This document shows, piece by piece, positions 53,465 to 64,000 of a stretch of 64,000 nucleotides of DNA (the stretch's first letter is position 1; each line of letters opens with the position of its first letter). The notes below the pieces were generated by a model, which saw only the letters and a list, made by a program, of their open reading frames with translations, was not told where the DNA came from and ran no database searches. A program made the position numbers and the translations under genes. This stretch comes from Prorocentrum cordatum. Lineage: Eukaryota > Sar > Dinophyceae > Prorocentrales > Prorocentraceae. Location of the stretch: assembly GCA_963575745.1 (NCBI GenBank), contig CAUYUJ010003673.1, forward strand, positions 1 to 64,000, in the 5' to 3' direction.

Positions 53465-53705
53465 GCAAGCAGTGGCGAGGCGTCTTGGCTTGCCCATAGG
53501 CCCACCAAGGAATGTTCTAGGAACCTTCTGCTGTGGCTTGCGCGCAGATTCGTAGAGCATGTCTGGCTGTGGCCGTCTTGTTTTAATGCATCGGCTTCAT
53601 GGTCAGATAAGTTGTTTTGATAAGAGCAATATTTTGTTCTAGGAGCACGTCGTCGTGGTAGGCCAATAGAAGTGGCAGGACGGTCGGTCCCTGCTCAATT
53701 CCCGC
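53465..53705 (+). mobile_element. MITE-like family B, copy 3
   Basis: CAAGCAGTGGCGAGGCGTCT, CCATAGGCCCACCAAGGAAT and right end GTCGTGGTAGGCCAATAG, then GGACGGTCGGTCCCTGCTC as in copy 2. The core is more diverged than in copies 1 and 2. Confidence 0.78.
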
Positions 53706-53707
53706 GG

Positions 53708-53890
53708 ACGACATGTGTGCAACGTACCGCTGTGGCGTCTCCGGAGGCGTCGTCGATCATCGGCTCAGGGATGACGCTTTGCACAGTTTCTCGGCCTCTC
53801 AGGGCCGAGTTACCCTGCACCGTCCCGCGTTGGAGCGGGGCCTGAGGGGAGTTCAAATGTGGTACCGTTCATGGGTACCGTTCTCGTATC
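53708..53890 (+). repeat. Repeat family G, copy 1
   Basis: GGCGTCGTCGATCATCGG, TGCACAGTTTCTCGGCCT, CGCGTTGGAGCGGGGC and TTCATGGGTACCGTTCTCG align in order with 60225-60405. Confidence 0.72.
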
Positions 53891-54690
53891 CCGCCGCATG
53901 CTCCCGGCCATTGTTCCCTGCATCTGGCCAGGCGTTTCGCGCCTGGCTTTTTGTTGTGCGTGTGTGCAGAGTGCATACTCCCTTCCGACACGGTGCCGTT
54001 GTTCGGCTCGCCTAGGTGGCCTCAGTTCTTGTGACGTTTCGCACACACCGCGAAGCTCGGCGGCAAGCCTGGGGGGGAAGGGGCGAGCCTTCTCAGAAGG
54101 CTCAGGAGTCCTCCAGCTTTCCGCGAAGTTGTTCATTTCGTCCCCAAATACAGAAAACCCCTCAGAAGTCGCGAGGGCTTCGAGAAGTCCCGCCGCTTTG
54201 AGAGGGCTTTCTCCTTCTCACTTCCCCTCTCGCTCGCCGCCGGGAAGCGCCCCAGACCGCCTGCGCCCTGAAGGGCGCACGTGGGATTGACGAGTGTCGG
54301 ACGGGGCGGCTAGGGCGAGGATAACTCCGTTCCAGAGCGTCCCCGAACGCCCTCAGAGCCTGCCGGAACGCTCCGAGAAGGCTGCGGGGCCCGAGACATC
54401 ATCCAGAGCCTCGGGATCTCAGAGACTCTGGACTTCAAACTCACCCGATGCTATCCTCGTCCTGGCGTCGTCTTGCCTCAGTTCTTGTGACGCTTCGAGC
54501 ACACCACGACGCGCCCCAGACCGCCTGCGCCCCGAAGGGCGCAGGTGGGATTGACGAGCGGCCCCCGCCGCTCCGACGCTGCGACCCCGCGGCACGACGC
54601 GGGGGCCGCCGAGCGAAGGGCGACGCCGGGGCGCGAGAAAGGGCCGCCCGCTCCCATGCCGAGCTCCCCCCGGGAGGAGCGGGGGAGGGG
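53891..54690. other. Unrecognised sequence with one internal duplication
   Basis: 54243-54295 and 54505-54559 share CGCCCCAGACCGCCTGCGCC and a GGGCGC...GTGGGATTGACGAG end. CCTCAGTTCTTGTGACG occurs at 54011 and 54476. No gene supported. Confidence 0.5.
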
Positions 54691-54865
54691 GAGGGGAGGG
54701 ATCGGGAGCAGGAGAGTTGTCGGCGGGAGGGAGGGAGGGAGGGAGGGATCGGGAGTGGGAGAGTCGTCGGAGAGTTGCCGGAGGGAGGGAGGGATCGGGA
54801 GTGGGAGAGTTGTCGGGCGTTCCCCCGGGGGAGGGAGGGATCGGGAGTGGGAGAGTTTGCTTCCC
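54690..54865. repeat. About 46-bp tandem repeat (4 units)
   Basis: GGGATCGGGAGTGGGAGAGT recurs near 54698, 54746, 54791 and 54837, separated by GAGGGAGGGAGGGAG and TTGTCGG words. Confidence 0.85.
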
Positions 54866-55154
54866 CAATCCCCGAGTCCCGCCCGCAAAGCCTGGCCGTT
54901 GAGAAGGGGGGGGTAGGGAGGTCGGCCACGCGCGAGCGGGGGGTGGGTTGGGGGGAGGGGGAAAGGCTTCTCAGAAGCACCGCTGCTTCCCAGAAGGCGC
55001 GGGCCTCGTCTACAGGTGCAGGGCCAGCGCCTGCTAGGAGGCAGCCTCCTTCTCGAAAGCCTTTCCCCCTCCCCCTACACCCCTTGAGCGCGCCGCCAAG
55101 GTGGGATCGGGAGGGGGGGGGGGAGGGTCGAAGAGTAGAGACTTGCATAATTAG

Positions 55155-55318
55155 GCGTAAGTCGGGTCTGTCCCTCTACAGGAGGAGTATTCCAAAACGG
55201 TAAAATATAATCTGGGGACGAGGTTTTGAGTATTTGTCTGCATCTTTGGGTTAATTTTTGTACTATTTTCAATCGTTCGTCCAAAACCGCCTGTAGGAGG
55301 ACACGTGCCACCCAAGCA
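55155..55318 (+). mobile_element. MITE-like family A, copy 4
   Basis: GCGTAAGTCGGGTCTGTCCC and right end CCTGTAGGAGGACACGTGCC. AT-rich core (CCAAAACGGTAAAATATAAT). GCATA occurs close to both edges. Confidence 0.82.
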
Positions 55319-55344
55319 TAGGCATGCACTTCTGGAGCCCCGCG

Positions 55345-55705
55345 CGGAGGTCTTCGGATCGGCGTTGGGCCCCTGGCGGCGCCTCCAGCGCCGCTCGCTC
55401 CGGCAGCGCGTGCCTGTTCGCTTGCCTTGTCCTCCAGGTGTGCAATCCACGCGCATCGTAAGGACGAGAGGTTTTCCAAGCTTACCCCTTTGCATCCTTC
55501 CCTCTGCATCCATACCCTTCACTTGTTTGCTCCTCCAGGTATTATATTTGGCGGGCGAAAAAGGCATAAACATAAACAACTCGGAGGTCCGCGCGGACCT
55601 TCAAATTTTTATGTTTATGGCATTGTTCGAAACCCTTATATACAGTCAGCGTGCATCGTAAGGCTGAGCGACTTTCCAAGCTTACCCTTTTGCATCCTTC
55701 CCCTT
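55345..55705. repeat. Repeat family F copy 3, nested foldback and a direct duplication
   Basis: 55345-55420 matches family F (GCGGAGGTCTTCGGATC, CCTGGCGGCGCCTCCAGCGC). 55565-55622 is a 58-bp hairpin: CATAAACATAAA inverted as TTTTATGTTTATG around GGTCCGCGCGGACC. Either side of it, GCATCGTAAGG...TTTCCAAGCTTACCC...TTTGCATCCTTCC is present at 55453-55502 and 55650-55699. Confidence 0.75.
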
Positions 55706-58700
55706 CGGCCCATCCTTGGCCGCTTTCACTGGCCGCACTCCGCTCGCAATTTGTGCCGACAAGGCCTTCCAAGGCCCTTGCATCCTCATCGTGCGTCCTT
55801 GCTCTACGGGTTGACTGCAGGCGGGCGGAGGGGGCCGGGGGGGAGCGTGGGGGATGGAGGGGCGAGGGGGGGAGGGCGCCGCCAAGGGCTCGCCGCCGCG
55901 CCCAGGGGGAGCAAAGTGGGCCAGAGTGGGCCGGAGCAGCGAGGCACGACGCCACTGGCACCGACGGCAGGGCCCCACCCCTGGCGGTAAGGCCCACGAG
56001 GTCTCCTTGGTCTGGAGCTGTGTCGCGCAAGACGCCGAGAAGCCGAGATGCCATCACGGGGGCTCAGAAGAAGAACATGTCAACTGACACTGCTGCCCTT
56101 CCCTCGTCGCGACGGCTGGGCTCGCCTCGAACTGCTGGCCAGAGTGCACCCCTGCCCTGCGGAGGTCGGGAGTCGAGGTGTCGGTACCTTTCCCCCAGAG
56201 ACCCTTGCTTGCTCCTTGAGTGGTGTTGGTGCCGTTCTTCTTCTTCCTCTTCTTCTTCTTCTTCCTGAGTCCTCTCCCACTGCCCTCCCCCTCCCCTCTC
56301 CCCTCTCCGTTCCCCCACCTCTCGCATCTTCCCCGCCCTCCCTCTCCCCTCTCTCCCCATCTCCAGGTAATGCCCCAGGCAATGAGCGGGAGGAGCAGGA
56401 GGAAGCCGGGGAGTGGTTTGGAGCGGACGAAGATGGCAAGCCGTAGTCGGAGGGAGAGTTCTCCACCCGCGCGAATTCGTGTTTGCGGGCACGTGTGGGC
56501 AGGCTCGGGGCGCGTGTCCGTCGCGGCGCTCGCATCATCCTTTTTCCTCCTCTGGTTGGTGAGGGGCCTCGGGGCCCTGGGACTACTCCAGATTTCGTAA
56601 TAGAGGGAGGGGGGTCTCAGTTCGGGGGGGGTCTCTTCCAGGCCATCTTGGAAGGCCTGGGGGGGTCTGGGGACGATGTTTTGGAGGGTCCTCCCACGGG
56701 GGGGGGTCTGAAATGGCTCGTCTTGGAGGGTCCAGACCCCCTCCCTTTTATTACGAAATCTGGAGTACTGAAATTAGATGCCATCGTTTTGTTTATCAAC
56801 CGGAGGCGTGGCGGGAAGCGGGAACACAGGAGGCTTGGCGGGGCCCGCGTGGGCGTGCGCTGCCAGCGGGGGCGTAAACAGTAAGCCAATATCAGTGTAA
56901 TACCACATCGGTTATGGGAGAGGGGGACGGGAGCCAGCGCTGTGGAAAGCACATTGGGCTTGCAGGCATCATCGCAGGAAGTTCACATACACACAGGCGC
57001 ATGACTAGCCTGTGCCATTATCATTTAAGTTATACGGTTGCACCTGCTGCTGAAGCTTCAAGGGTGCCCAGCTAATGATTCATCGGAGGGTCGACGCAGT
57101 CGACGAGGAGAGGGGTCTGCTCCGATTTTGATTACAGTTACCTCAAACATGCGCCTTTGGGCTAAGGGACTTCTGCATCCCTCGGTTTTGGCGAGGGTGT
57201 CATGCTTTCTGATACGTCCGTTCAAGGGCCCCCGATGACTTGGCGCGTCCTTAGTGCCTTTCACCTTTCTGCTCCATCCTTGCGACTGGCTGTGACTGTA
57301 CACACAGCGCCAGCTTCAGGCTTGTGGAACGCGCAGAGGGAAATCGCACATCGTTGTTTCCATTGCGGTTCATGGAGCAGTCCGTTACACATCGTGAACC
57401 TTCAGAAATGTCCCTCCCAAACACGTGGATTTTCGCGATCTGTTCGCTCCGACGTCCATCCCCGAATTATGTCGGTTCAGTTGGGTTTGCTTTGTTGTAA
57501 ATGTTGAATGCGTGGATGCGGTTTCCACCACACCATGTTATACCAGGAATGGCCTCAGTTGATATTTTTGCAGGCTTCGGTTGGAGTTGGCCTGCATCCC
57601 TTGTGCGCACATGGTCCTTGTGCGCACGTGGTCGGAGTATGACCACCCCTTGTGCGTCTTTTTGAGTTGCGTGCCGCTCACATGTTTTCAAGTGATTGGT
57701 GTGTGTGCGCGTATGAGTATTCTGCGCCACTTGCCCACCCCAGGAATCGCGCAGTAGTGCTTTCAAAAGTGGTGCTGTGATGTGGCCCCAGGGCGATACA
57801 ATGCCCGTTCCGCCAGGATGAAGGTGTTCCCCCGAGCCGAGCAAGCTCGCACGCTGAAGTGTCGCGCTGGGGCTGGCGTATGAACGGGGGTAGTGCCGCC
57901 GGGCGACTGGAGCTGACATCGCCATCATCGTGCCTCAGGCGGGCTCCCTTACTGTTTGCGTGTGCACGACCTGCTGCATCTTGTAACAGCCTCAGGACAC
58001 AGGGCCGCTTCGGATCCGCTGGCCCTGGAGGCTCTCCTTCGTGCTCGCGGGAAGGCCCTGACCGAACGCAAGCTGGTTGTCCGCGAGTTGCTGTGATGGC
58101 CAATCCCGTCCCGGCCGTGCCCCTACAGGGCCTTGACATTTTTATCGTCGTCATCATCGTCAGCTTCGTCATCGCACATCCTCGTCGAGAACATGAGGTG
58201 CTGCAGCAGATTCTGGCGGGTGCCAGAAGGGTGGTGCCATTCGGGCCCAATGATATGGTAACAGGATATCGCCGCCGTCGTCGTCATTGTCGTCGCCACC
58301 ATGACAATGTGATCATGCCCCCCATGTGGCTCCGAGGCAGCGCGCGCGCGCCGCACCAGGCCCCCACCCCTTCGGGTCGGTACTGAACGTGGCCCCTCCA
58401 TGGAGCGCATGTCCATATCGGAGGCTGTCTTGCTGTCGCCCCCGTTCTTTCCTGCCTCTCGTCCATTTCACGTCCTCTTGCTTCCCTGTCTCCTCGTGCT
58501 CCCCCTTCCCCTCTGGGGCCGCCTTCGGACCAGCCGCGGGCAACGACGGCTCGACGGCCGAGATATGGGGGCTCCAGCTGTCCCTCTTCCTTGCCTCCTC
58601 CCTCGCCTCCACAGCACGACACACAGCGACGCAACCATGGTGCATTGGTTGAGCCAGCCAGGATCTGCTGTCCACCACCGCCCAGCCCCGCGTAGCGCCG

Positions 58701-58738
58701 TCCCCCAGAACGGCATTCCAGTCTCTCCAATCTCTCCA
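55706..58738. other. Unrecognised sequence
   Basis: 3 kb without a supportable gene. 56270-56365 is C/T-rich. GGGGGGTCTGAAATGG / GAGGGGGGTCTCAG phrases form a small G-rich inverted cluster at 56600-56765, with AATAGAGGG and TTTTATTACGAAATCTGGAG at its edges. ORFs near 57860-58386 lack motifs; part of one is a GTC/CAT repeat. Confidence 0.35.
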
Positions 58739-58741
58739 ATC

Positions 58742-58862
58742 TCCCCCTCCTCCTCCTCCTCCTCCTCTTCCTCCTCTTCCTCCTCCTCCTCCTCCTCTCC
58801 TCCTTCTCCTGCTCCTGCTGTTGCTGCTGCTGCTGCTGCTCCTCCTCCTCCTCCTCCTTCTC
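58742..58862. repeat. (TCC)n/(TGC)n microsatellite
   Basis: TCCTCCTCTTCC words with GCTGTTGCTGCTGCTGC near 58817-58840. Confidence 0.9.
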
Positions 58863-59435
58863 CCTCTCTGCCACCAGGACGGATTACATAAACACTACGT
58901 TTGCATTGGTTTACCAGAATGTTGCGTGCGACTCCTTGCCTTAACCCTCCCCGGCAGGCAGCCAGGTGCTCGGCAACCAATTGTTTCTGCAGCTCCTCCC
59001 TCCCCCTCTCCTCCCTCTCCTGGCCCTTCCTTCCCCTCTGCCCCTTCCTCCCCTTTCCCCTCACGCCCCACTTCACTCCCCCCCCTCTCCCCCCCTCGAG
59101 GATGAGGGGTGATCTTTGGAGGAGGCCTGGAAGGCTCGTGAGGAGGATGAGGAGGAGGAAGAGGAGCAGCAAAGGAAAGGACGATGGGGGAGGAGGTGGA
59201 GGGAGGGCTTCTCCCTCCCCAGACGTGACCTCACCATGCTTTCCTGACGTGAGCACCCAGGGAGTTCTCGACCCCATTCTCGGTGATGGCTTTTCATCCG
59301 GGCCAGCCCCTGACGGTAGCCTTGGCCCGAAACGAGCCTCCAGGGCACCAGATTTTGGGAACCTATAGCATCTACAGTTTTTATTCAATCGTTTCGCTCA
59401 TTCCGCCGGCCAATATAGCATCGCTGGCACTTGCT
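58863..59435. other. Unrecognised, C/T-rich then mixed sequence
   Basis: No gene supported. Confidence 0.35.
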
Positions 59436-59439
59436 TGCG

Positions 59440-59640
59440 TGCTTGGGGGGGCATTTGGGGGGCCTCCTGGGGCCGCTTGGGGTCCTCTTGGGAGCCTCCT
59501 GATGGCCTCGTGGGGGCATCTTAGGGCCTCTTGGGGGCCTCTTGGGGGCCTTTCGGGGGCCTCTTAGAGCTCCTTGGCGGCGTCTTGGGGCCCCTGGAGC
59601 CCCTCGGGAAGCTCGCGGGGGCGAGAGGAGGGGTGATCGA
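59440..59640 (-). repeat. CCAAGA-word domain, short block
   Basis: GGGGCCTCTTGGGGGCC and GGCGTCTTGGGGCC words; reverse orientation to 45240-51250. Confidence 0.75.
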
Positions 59641-60215
59641 TTGCGGCTCCCCCCTCGGAAGCCACGATCCTCGTGAGGGGTGTCGAAAAAATTACCTCCC
59701 CTGGAGCTTTCTGGGGGACCTGGCCAGAGATCGCCCGGGGATCCGCCGGGGATCGGCCGGGGTACTTTTCGTCCGGGGACCCCCAGGGGCCGCCACGCGC
59801 GCGCGAAGTAGAATATTGTTAAAGAGTTGCCGGAGATCTTAGCACGCCTCTGGCCCGTTGGGCCGGCGAATTCGTGACGTCCGATGCGCGTCGGACGAAG
59901 GGGGGGAGATTGGGAACGGGGGGAAGGACCACGTTTGTTGCCTGCAGCTGGTCTGGCCCCACGTTCCTCGATACACGGCCGCTCCTGGCGCCGGGAGGCG
60001 CCGAGGAAGCCATCTGCATGCAGCTGTTTCCTCACTCCACCCCCCTTCGCCTCTCCCCCTCCATCCCGGGACGTTGCCAGCCTCTGTGCACCAGATGAGC
60101 TCAATGCACGCCGCCGCGCGTGCCAGCACGCGTGGAAGCGCCTGCCGCACTACACGGGTGGCGTCGTCCTCCGCCCCGACAGGTGTCTGGATCCCCTCCC
60201 CCCGTCCGCGGACGG
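59641..60215. other. Unrecognised sequence
   Basis: No gene supported. Confidence 0.35.
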
Positions 60216-60219
60216 CTTG

Positions 60220-60405
60220 CGTGCACCATATCGCGGTGGCTTCTCTCGAGGCGTCGTCGATTCTTGGTCCAGGAGCGGAGCGGTGCACAGTCTCTCGGCC
60301 TTTGGAGCCGAAGCAGTGCGCACCATACCGCGTTCCAGCGCGGCCGGCTAGGAGTCCAAACGCGGCACCGTGCATGGGCGCCGTTCCCGTGCTCCGCCCG
60401 TACCT
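60220..60405 (+). repeat. Repeat family G, copy 2
   Basis: GGCGTCGTCGATTCTTGG, TGCACAGTCTCTCGGCCT, CGCGTTCCAGCGCGGC and TGCATGGGCGCCGTTCCCG in the same order as 53708-53890. Confidence 0.72.
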
Positions 60406-61490
60406 CTCCCCCCCCCAGCCCGCCTGCCTGCCAGGCGGAGTAGAGCTCCCTCCGTGCGCGGGCCCGCGTGGCCGTGTCGGCGGGCTGCGGAGGAGGCGCG
60501 CGCGGGGGGCGGGATGCGAGGGAGGAGGGCTTGCGGCCCGTGCCCGGCATGGAGGAAGGGGGCTGCGAGGATCTGGGCGAACGCCCCTGGGACCCTTTTC
60601 CTTCGCGACGATCCTCCAGTTATTCCTCTTTCTCCTCCTTCTCCTCCTTCTCCTCCTCGCCTGTGGCCATGGATTGCCCCCATGCCACCCACCTCTCCTA
60701 CCTGCGGCCATGGATGGCCCCCATGCCATCCATCTCTCTCATAAACGGCTGCAGGCCTGTCAGGGTGTCCGCAAGGGGGTCGACCTTCGCGGGGGGGGCA
60801 GGAAGTTGGAGCGAGGGAAGGGCGCAGGTCCCTACAGTGTAGTTTGTTCGGTCCACCATGTGTTGACATGTGTCCGAGATCTACCTGGCGTCGCGCGGTC
60901 AAAACCATGCCTCGCTCCTCGTCTTCATCCCCTTTCATCTGTGGTCTTTAGGCTCTTGGGCCGACACGTCCTCCAGGTCTCTCTTACTCTCTGCCCCCCC
61001 CCCACACACACACAAACACACACACACACACACACACACTCGCGGGAGGGGGAGGAGGGGGCCATGAGGTGGAACACAAAGGGAGGAGGGGAGGAGGCGA
61101 CCTTGAGAGAACCGCTCAGGAAAGGCCATAACAAGTGGCACACAACGTGTGATGGCCGTCTCCCGAAGGGCCCAGGGAGATGTATGCAACATGAAACGTC
61201 CTCCTTCCACAGGCTTAAGTGGGCCGTAGCACGTAGGAGTTCGCTTCTCCACCGCAGAGAAGGCCGTAATACGCAGGTAGGACAGGGAGAGGGAGGAGAC
61301 GCGGAAGATATCAAGCGAAGGGACAGTAGAGAGATGGATTGAGAGACAGGGTACGTAGGGGAGGGGGATTTTTCCCAGCCATCCTGTGGTGTTGGGTCCT
61401 CGTTTTGAAGAGACGGTGCCCCGCGTCTCCTCCCGCTGCCCCCTCCTCCTCCCCCTCCTCCCTCCTCCCTGCGTTTCACCCACCCAGTAC
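60406..61490. other. Unrecognised sequence with (CA)n microsatellite
   Basis: ACACACAC repeat at 61003-61040 following a C run; ATGGCC/CCCATGCCA-CC words repeat near 60667 and 60708. No gene supported. Confidence 0.6.
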
Positions 61491-61492
61491 AG

Positions 61493-62750
61493 CGTTTCGT
61501 GGCCCCATAGGGAGCTCCACCGAAGTACCCAGTGGCAGGGTTCGCATGGCGGCCCCGCGTTTTGGCGCTCCCCTCACACATTTCATAGCCCAATAGCGAG
61601 CTCCACCGAAAGGCCCCAGTGGCAGGGTTCGCGTGGCGGCCCCGCACCATTTTGGCGCACCCCTCACACGGCTCGTGGCCCCATTGGGAGTTCCACCGAA
61701 CGCCCCAGCGACAAGGTTCGCATGGCGGCCCCGCGCCATTTTGGCGCACCCCTCACGGTTCGTGGCCCCATAGGGAGCTCGACCGAAGGCCACAGTGGCA
61801 GGGTTCGCATGGCGGCCCCGCGCCAGTTTGGTGCACCCCTCACACGGTTCGTGGCCCCAAGGGGAGCTCCACCGAAAGGCCCCAGTGGCAGGGTTCGCAT
61901 GGCGGCCCCGCGCCATTTTGGGGCACCCCTCGCACGGTTTTTGGCCCCATATGGGGGCTCCACCGAATGCCCCAGTGGCAGGGTTCGCATGGCGGCCCCG
62001 CGCCAGTTTGGTGCACCCCTCACACGGGTCGTGGCCCCAAGGGGAGCTCCACCGAAGGCCCCCGTGGCAGGGTTCGCATGGCGGCCCCGCACCATTTTGG
62101 CGCATTCCTCACACGGTTCGTGGCCCCATAGGGAGTTCCACAGAAGGCCCAAATGGCAGGGTTCGCGTAGCGGCCCCGCGCCAGTTTGGTGCACCCCTCA
62201 CACGGGTCGTGGCCCCATAGGGCCACCGAAGGCCCCAGTGGCAGGGTTCGCATGGCGGCCCCGCGTCATTTTGGCGCACCCCTCGCACGGTTCGTGGCCC
62301 CATAGGGGGCTCCACCGAAGGTCCCAGAGGCAGGGTTCGCAAGGCGGCCCCGCGTCAGTTTGGTGCACCCCTCACACGGCTCGTGGCCCCATAGGGAGCT
62401 CCACCGAAAGCCCCAGTGGCAGGGTTCGCATGGCGGCCCCGCACCATTTTGGGGCACCCCTCACACGGTTCGTGGCCCCATAGGGAGTTCCACCGAACGC
62501 CCCAGTGGCAGGGTTCGCATGGCGGCCCCGCGCCAGTTTGGTGCACCCCTCACACGGTTCGTGGCCCCATAGGGAGCTCCACCGAAGGCCCCAGTGGCAG
62601 GGTTCGCATGGCGGCCCCGCACCATTTTGGCGCACCCTTCACGCGGCTCGTGGCCCCATAGGGGGCTCCACCGAAGGCCCCAGTGGCAGGGTTCGCATGG
62701 CGGCCCCGCGCCAGTTTGGTGCACCCCTCACACGGTTCGTGGCCCCATGA
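61493..62750 (+). repeat. 89-bp satellite, 14 units, 178-bp dimeric order
   Basis: GCAGGGTTCGC anchor at 61535, 61622, 61711, 61798, 61888, 61978, 62067, 62156, 62241, 62330, 62419, 62508, 62597 and 62686 (spacing 85-90, mode 89). Unit: CGTGGCCCCATAGGGAGCTC, CACCGAAGGCCCCAGTG, GGGTTCGCATGGCGGCCCCG and CACCCCTCACACGG. From unit 3 onward, CATTTTGG-GCAC and CAGTTTGGTGCAC versions alternate strictly. The ORFs crossing it are repeat products. Confidence 0.95.
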
Positions 62751-62814
62751 GAAATTCCTTTTGTTTCGTCCCACCTGCCCTGCGGTTTTCACACTTGCAT
62801 ATGGTTGGGTCCTT

Positions 62815-63060
62815 CGCCAGGATAATTTTGGAACAAATTCAGGGGCTTCTGGGGGCATTGTTGGGGCGCCTTGGGGTTCGTTCGGTGTGTTCTGGGAGGG
62901 CCTTCGTAGACCATCTTGGGACAGATTGGCAGTTGTGATATCATTGTGGCCCATCCCGAGGCCATCTGAGGCTTTCTTGAGACCCTTTCATGGGACCTTC
63001 TCATGCCGTCTTGGTGATTGGCCACTCTGGGGCTGCCTTGCGCGTGTCTTGATCACTCTG
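62815..63060 (-). repeat. CCAAGA-word-like block
   Basis: GGGGCGCCTTGGGGTTCG, GACCATCTTGGGAC and GCCGTCTTGGTGATTGG words, more diverged than elsewhere. Confidence 0.6.
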
Positions 63061-63267
63061 GGGGCACTATCGAGCAGAAAAGCTTCTGACGCAAACTTGC
63101 CCCGACGGTAGAACCGCAAACGAAATACGAAGTCTCCCAACGGAATCTGGAAGGAACACTCATCGCCCGTCTTGTGATTACGGAAGATCTCATCATTTTT
63201 GTTTCGGTTTGTGTTTGCCGATGTTTGCAGGTTTGATTGATCAAAGAACGACCGACAACAAATAAAG

Positions 63268-63955
63268 GTTCCCGCTCGAGACGTCTTCACGATTCAGACT
63301 CCCAGGTGTCACCAAGCATGTGCTTTAACATGGTACCCCGATGGTCGCGTGGGCCTCATGGGGAGGGGGCTGCCGCACGAAACTTCGTCGCACTTCAAAG
63401 GCGAGCGCCAGTGACATCCTTCCAATTTGCTCAGGAAAGAGGCCCCCGCTCGAGACGTCCTCTGGATACAGGCTTCCAGGTGGCACTGGACCTATGTTTT
63501 TGGCAGGGTATCCCGATGGCCGCCTCGGATTACTAAGACGAGGTGGGAGCCCCGATGGGCTCCCGCCCCAGATCCCCTCGCGATTCGCACAGACGAGTGA
63601 GCACTCGAGACATCCTCGCAGTTTTCGCGGGATCAAGGCTCCCGCTCGAGACTTCCTTGGGCGTCAAGCTCCCAGCTGTCATCATACTGGTGTTTTTCTA
63701 CAGGCTATCCCGATGGCCGCCTCGGATTGCTAGCATGAAATGCGGGCTCCATAGGGAGGGGGCTCCCGCTCGAGACTTCCTCCGGGCACAGGCTCCCAGG
63801 TGTCTCCCAACCTGTGTTTCTTGGTAGGGTATCCCGATGTCCGCCTCAGATTTCTAGCATGAATTGCGGGCTCCATAGGGAAGGAACTTCCGCCTGAGCT
63901 CACGGTTCACTCACTGACAAGGCTCTCGCTCGAGAAGTCTTGAAGGTGAGTTTAT
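63268..63955 (+). repeat. CCCGCTCGAGACTTCCT tandem family, about 115-195-bp spacing
   Basis: CCCGCTCGAGAC at 63272, 63447, 63640 and 63757, and CTCGCTCGAGAAG at 63922. Each of the first four is followed by CAGGCTCCCAGGTGTC-type sequence and TATCCCGATGGCCGCCTC; later units include GCGGGCTCCATAGGGA. Continues toward the window end, where 63960-64000 is GT-rich. Confidence 0.82.
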
Positions 63956-64000
63956 GCGTTTGTGTGTGCGTGTGTGCGTTAGTGGGTGGGTGAATGTGCG

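Noticed and set aside
61386-62483. 365-codon ORF with a repeated peptide
   Set aside because: An 89-bp period is not a multiple of three, so the frame rotates through the satellite; no protein constraint.
61630-62640. GCCATTTTGGCGCAC in satellite units as SL relicts
   Set aside because: The match stops at both ends of the CCATTTTGGC core and alternates with CAGTTTGG; explained by the satellite.

Overview
This window is nuclear DNA of a dinoflagellate. The deciding evidence is a perfect 22/22 match to the dinoflagellate spliced leader (DinoSL) at 53-74 and a second, decayed copy (19/22) at 50055-50076. Both sit at the 5' ends of retroposed sequences. Very high GC, few host genes, abundant trinucleotide microsatellites and many short foldback elements fit this. 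A Prorocentrum-like genome is possible, but the genus cannot be fixed from the sequence alone.

Layout. 1-6628: a full-length non-LTR retrotransposon (gag-like ORF, APE-type endonuclease, reverse transcriptase, RNase H, Cys-rich C-terminus). It carries an intact DinoSL at its first base, a (TCTTA)3 tail, and identical 15-bp polypyrimidine flanks. It is recently dead: three in-frame TAG codons and one frameshift. 6629-8800: microsatellite, G-rich minisatellites and a palindromic 150-bp repeat. 8800-33300: mostly unrecognised low-copy sequence with dispersed inverted-repeat elements (two MITE-like families, two foldback families), a long degenerate GAT tract, a GCAATGCAAA array and a possible degenerate tRNA. 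33340-35540: a second, heavily broken LINE on the minus strand. 36000-43700: tandem families (GAGGATGTCTCAGGCGAAA core, a 377-bp repeat) and microsatellites. 43850-51250: a large domain built from CCAAGACGGCCC-type words, including a 1.9-kb segment duplicated in tandem at about 2.7 kb offset. Inside it, at 50037-50888, lies a retroposed cDNA of a small secreted Cys-rich protein with SL relict, A-rich tail and 17-bp target-site duplication. 51370-61490: more dispersed repeats. 61490-62750: an 89-bp satellite organised as 178-bp dimers. 62815-64000: further repeats.

How it fits together. I see no confidently active host gene. The window is accessory, retroposition-shaped sequence. The LINE supplies (or once supplied) reverse transcriptase and endonuclease. 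Its SL-capped 5' end and the SL-bearing retrogene both show that mature, trans-spliced RNAs were copied back into the genome. The LINE has landed in a polypyrimidine microsatellite, so its relict SL (ending in AG) now sits directly behind a pyrimidine tract. That arrangement could recreate a trans-splice acceptor, which is the most interesting hypothesis here.
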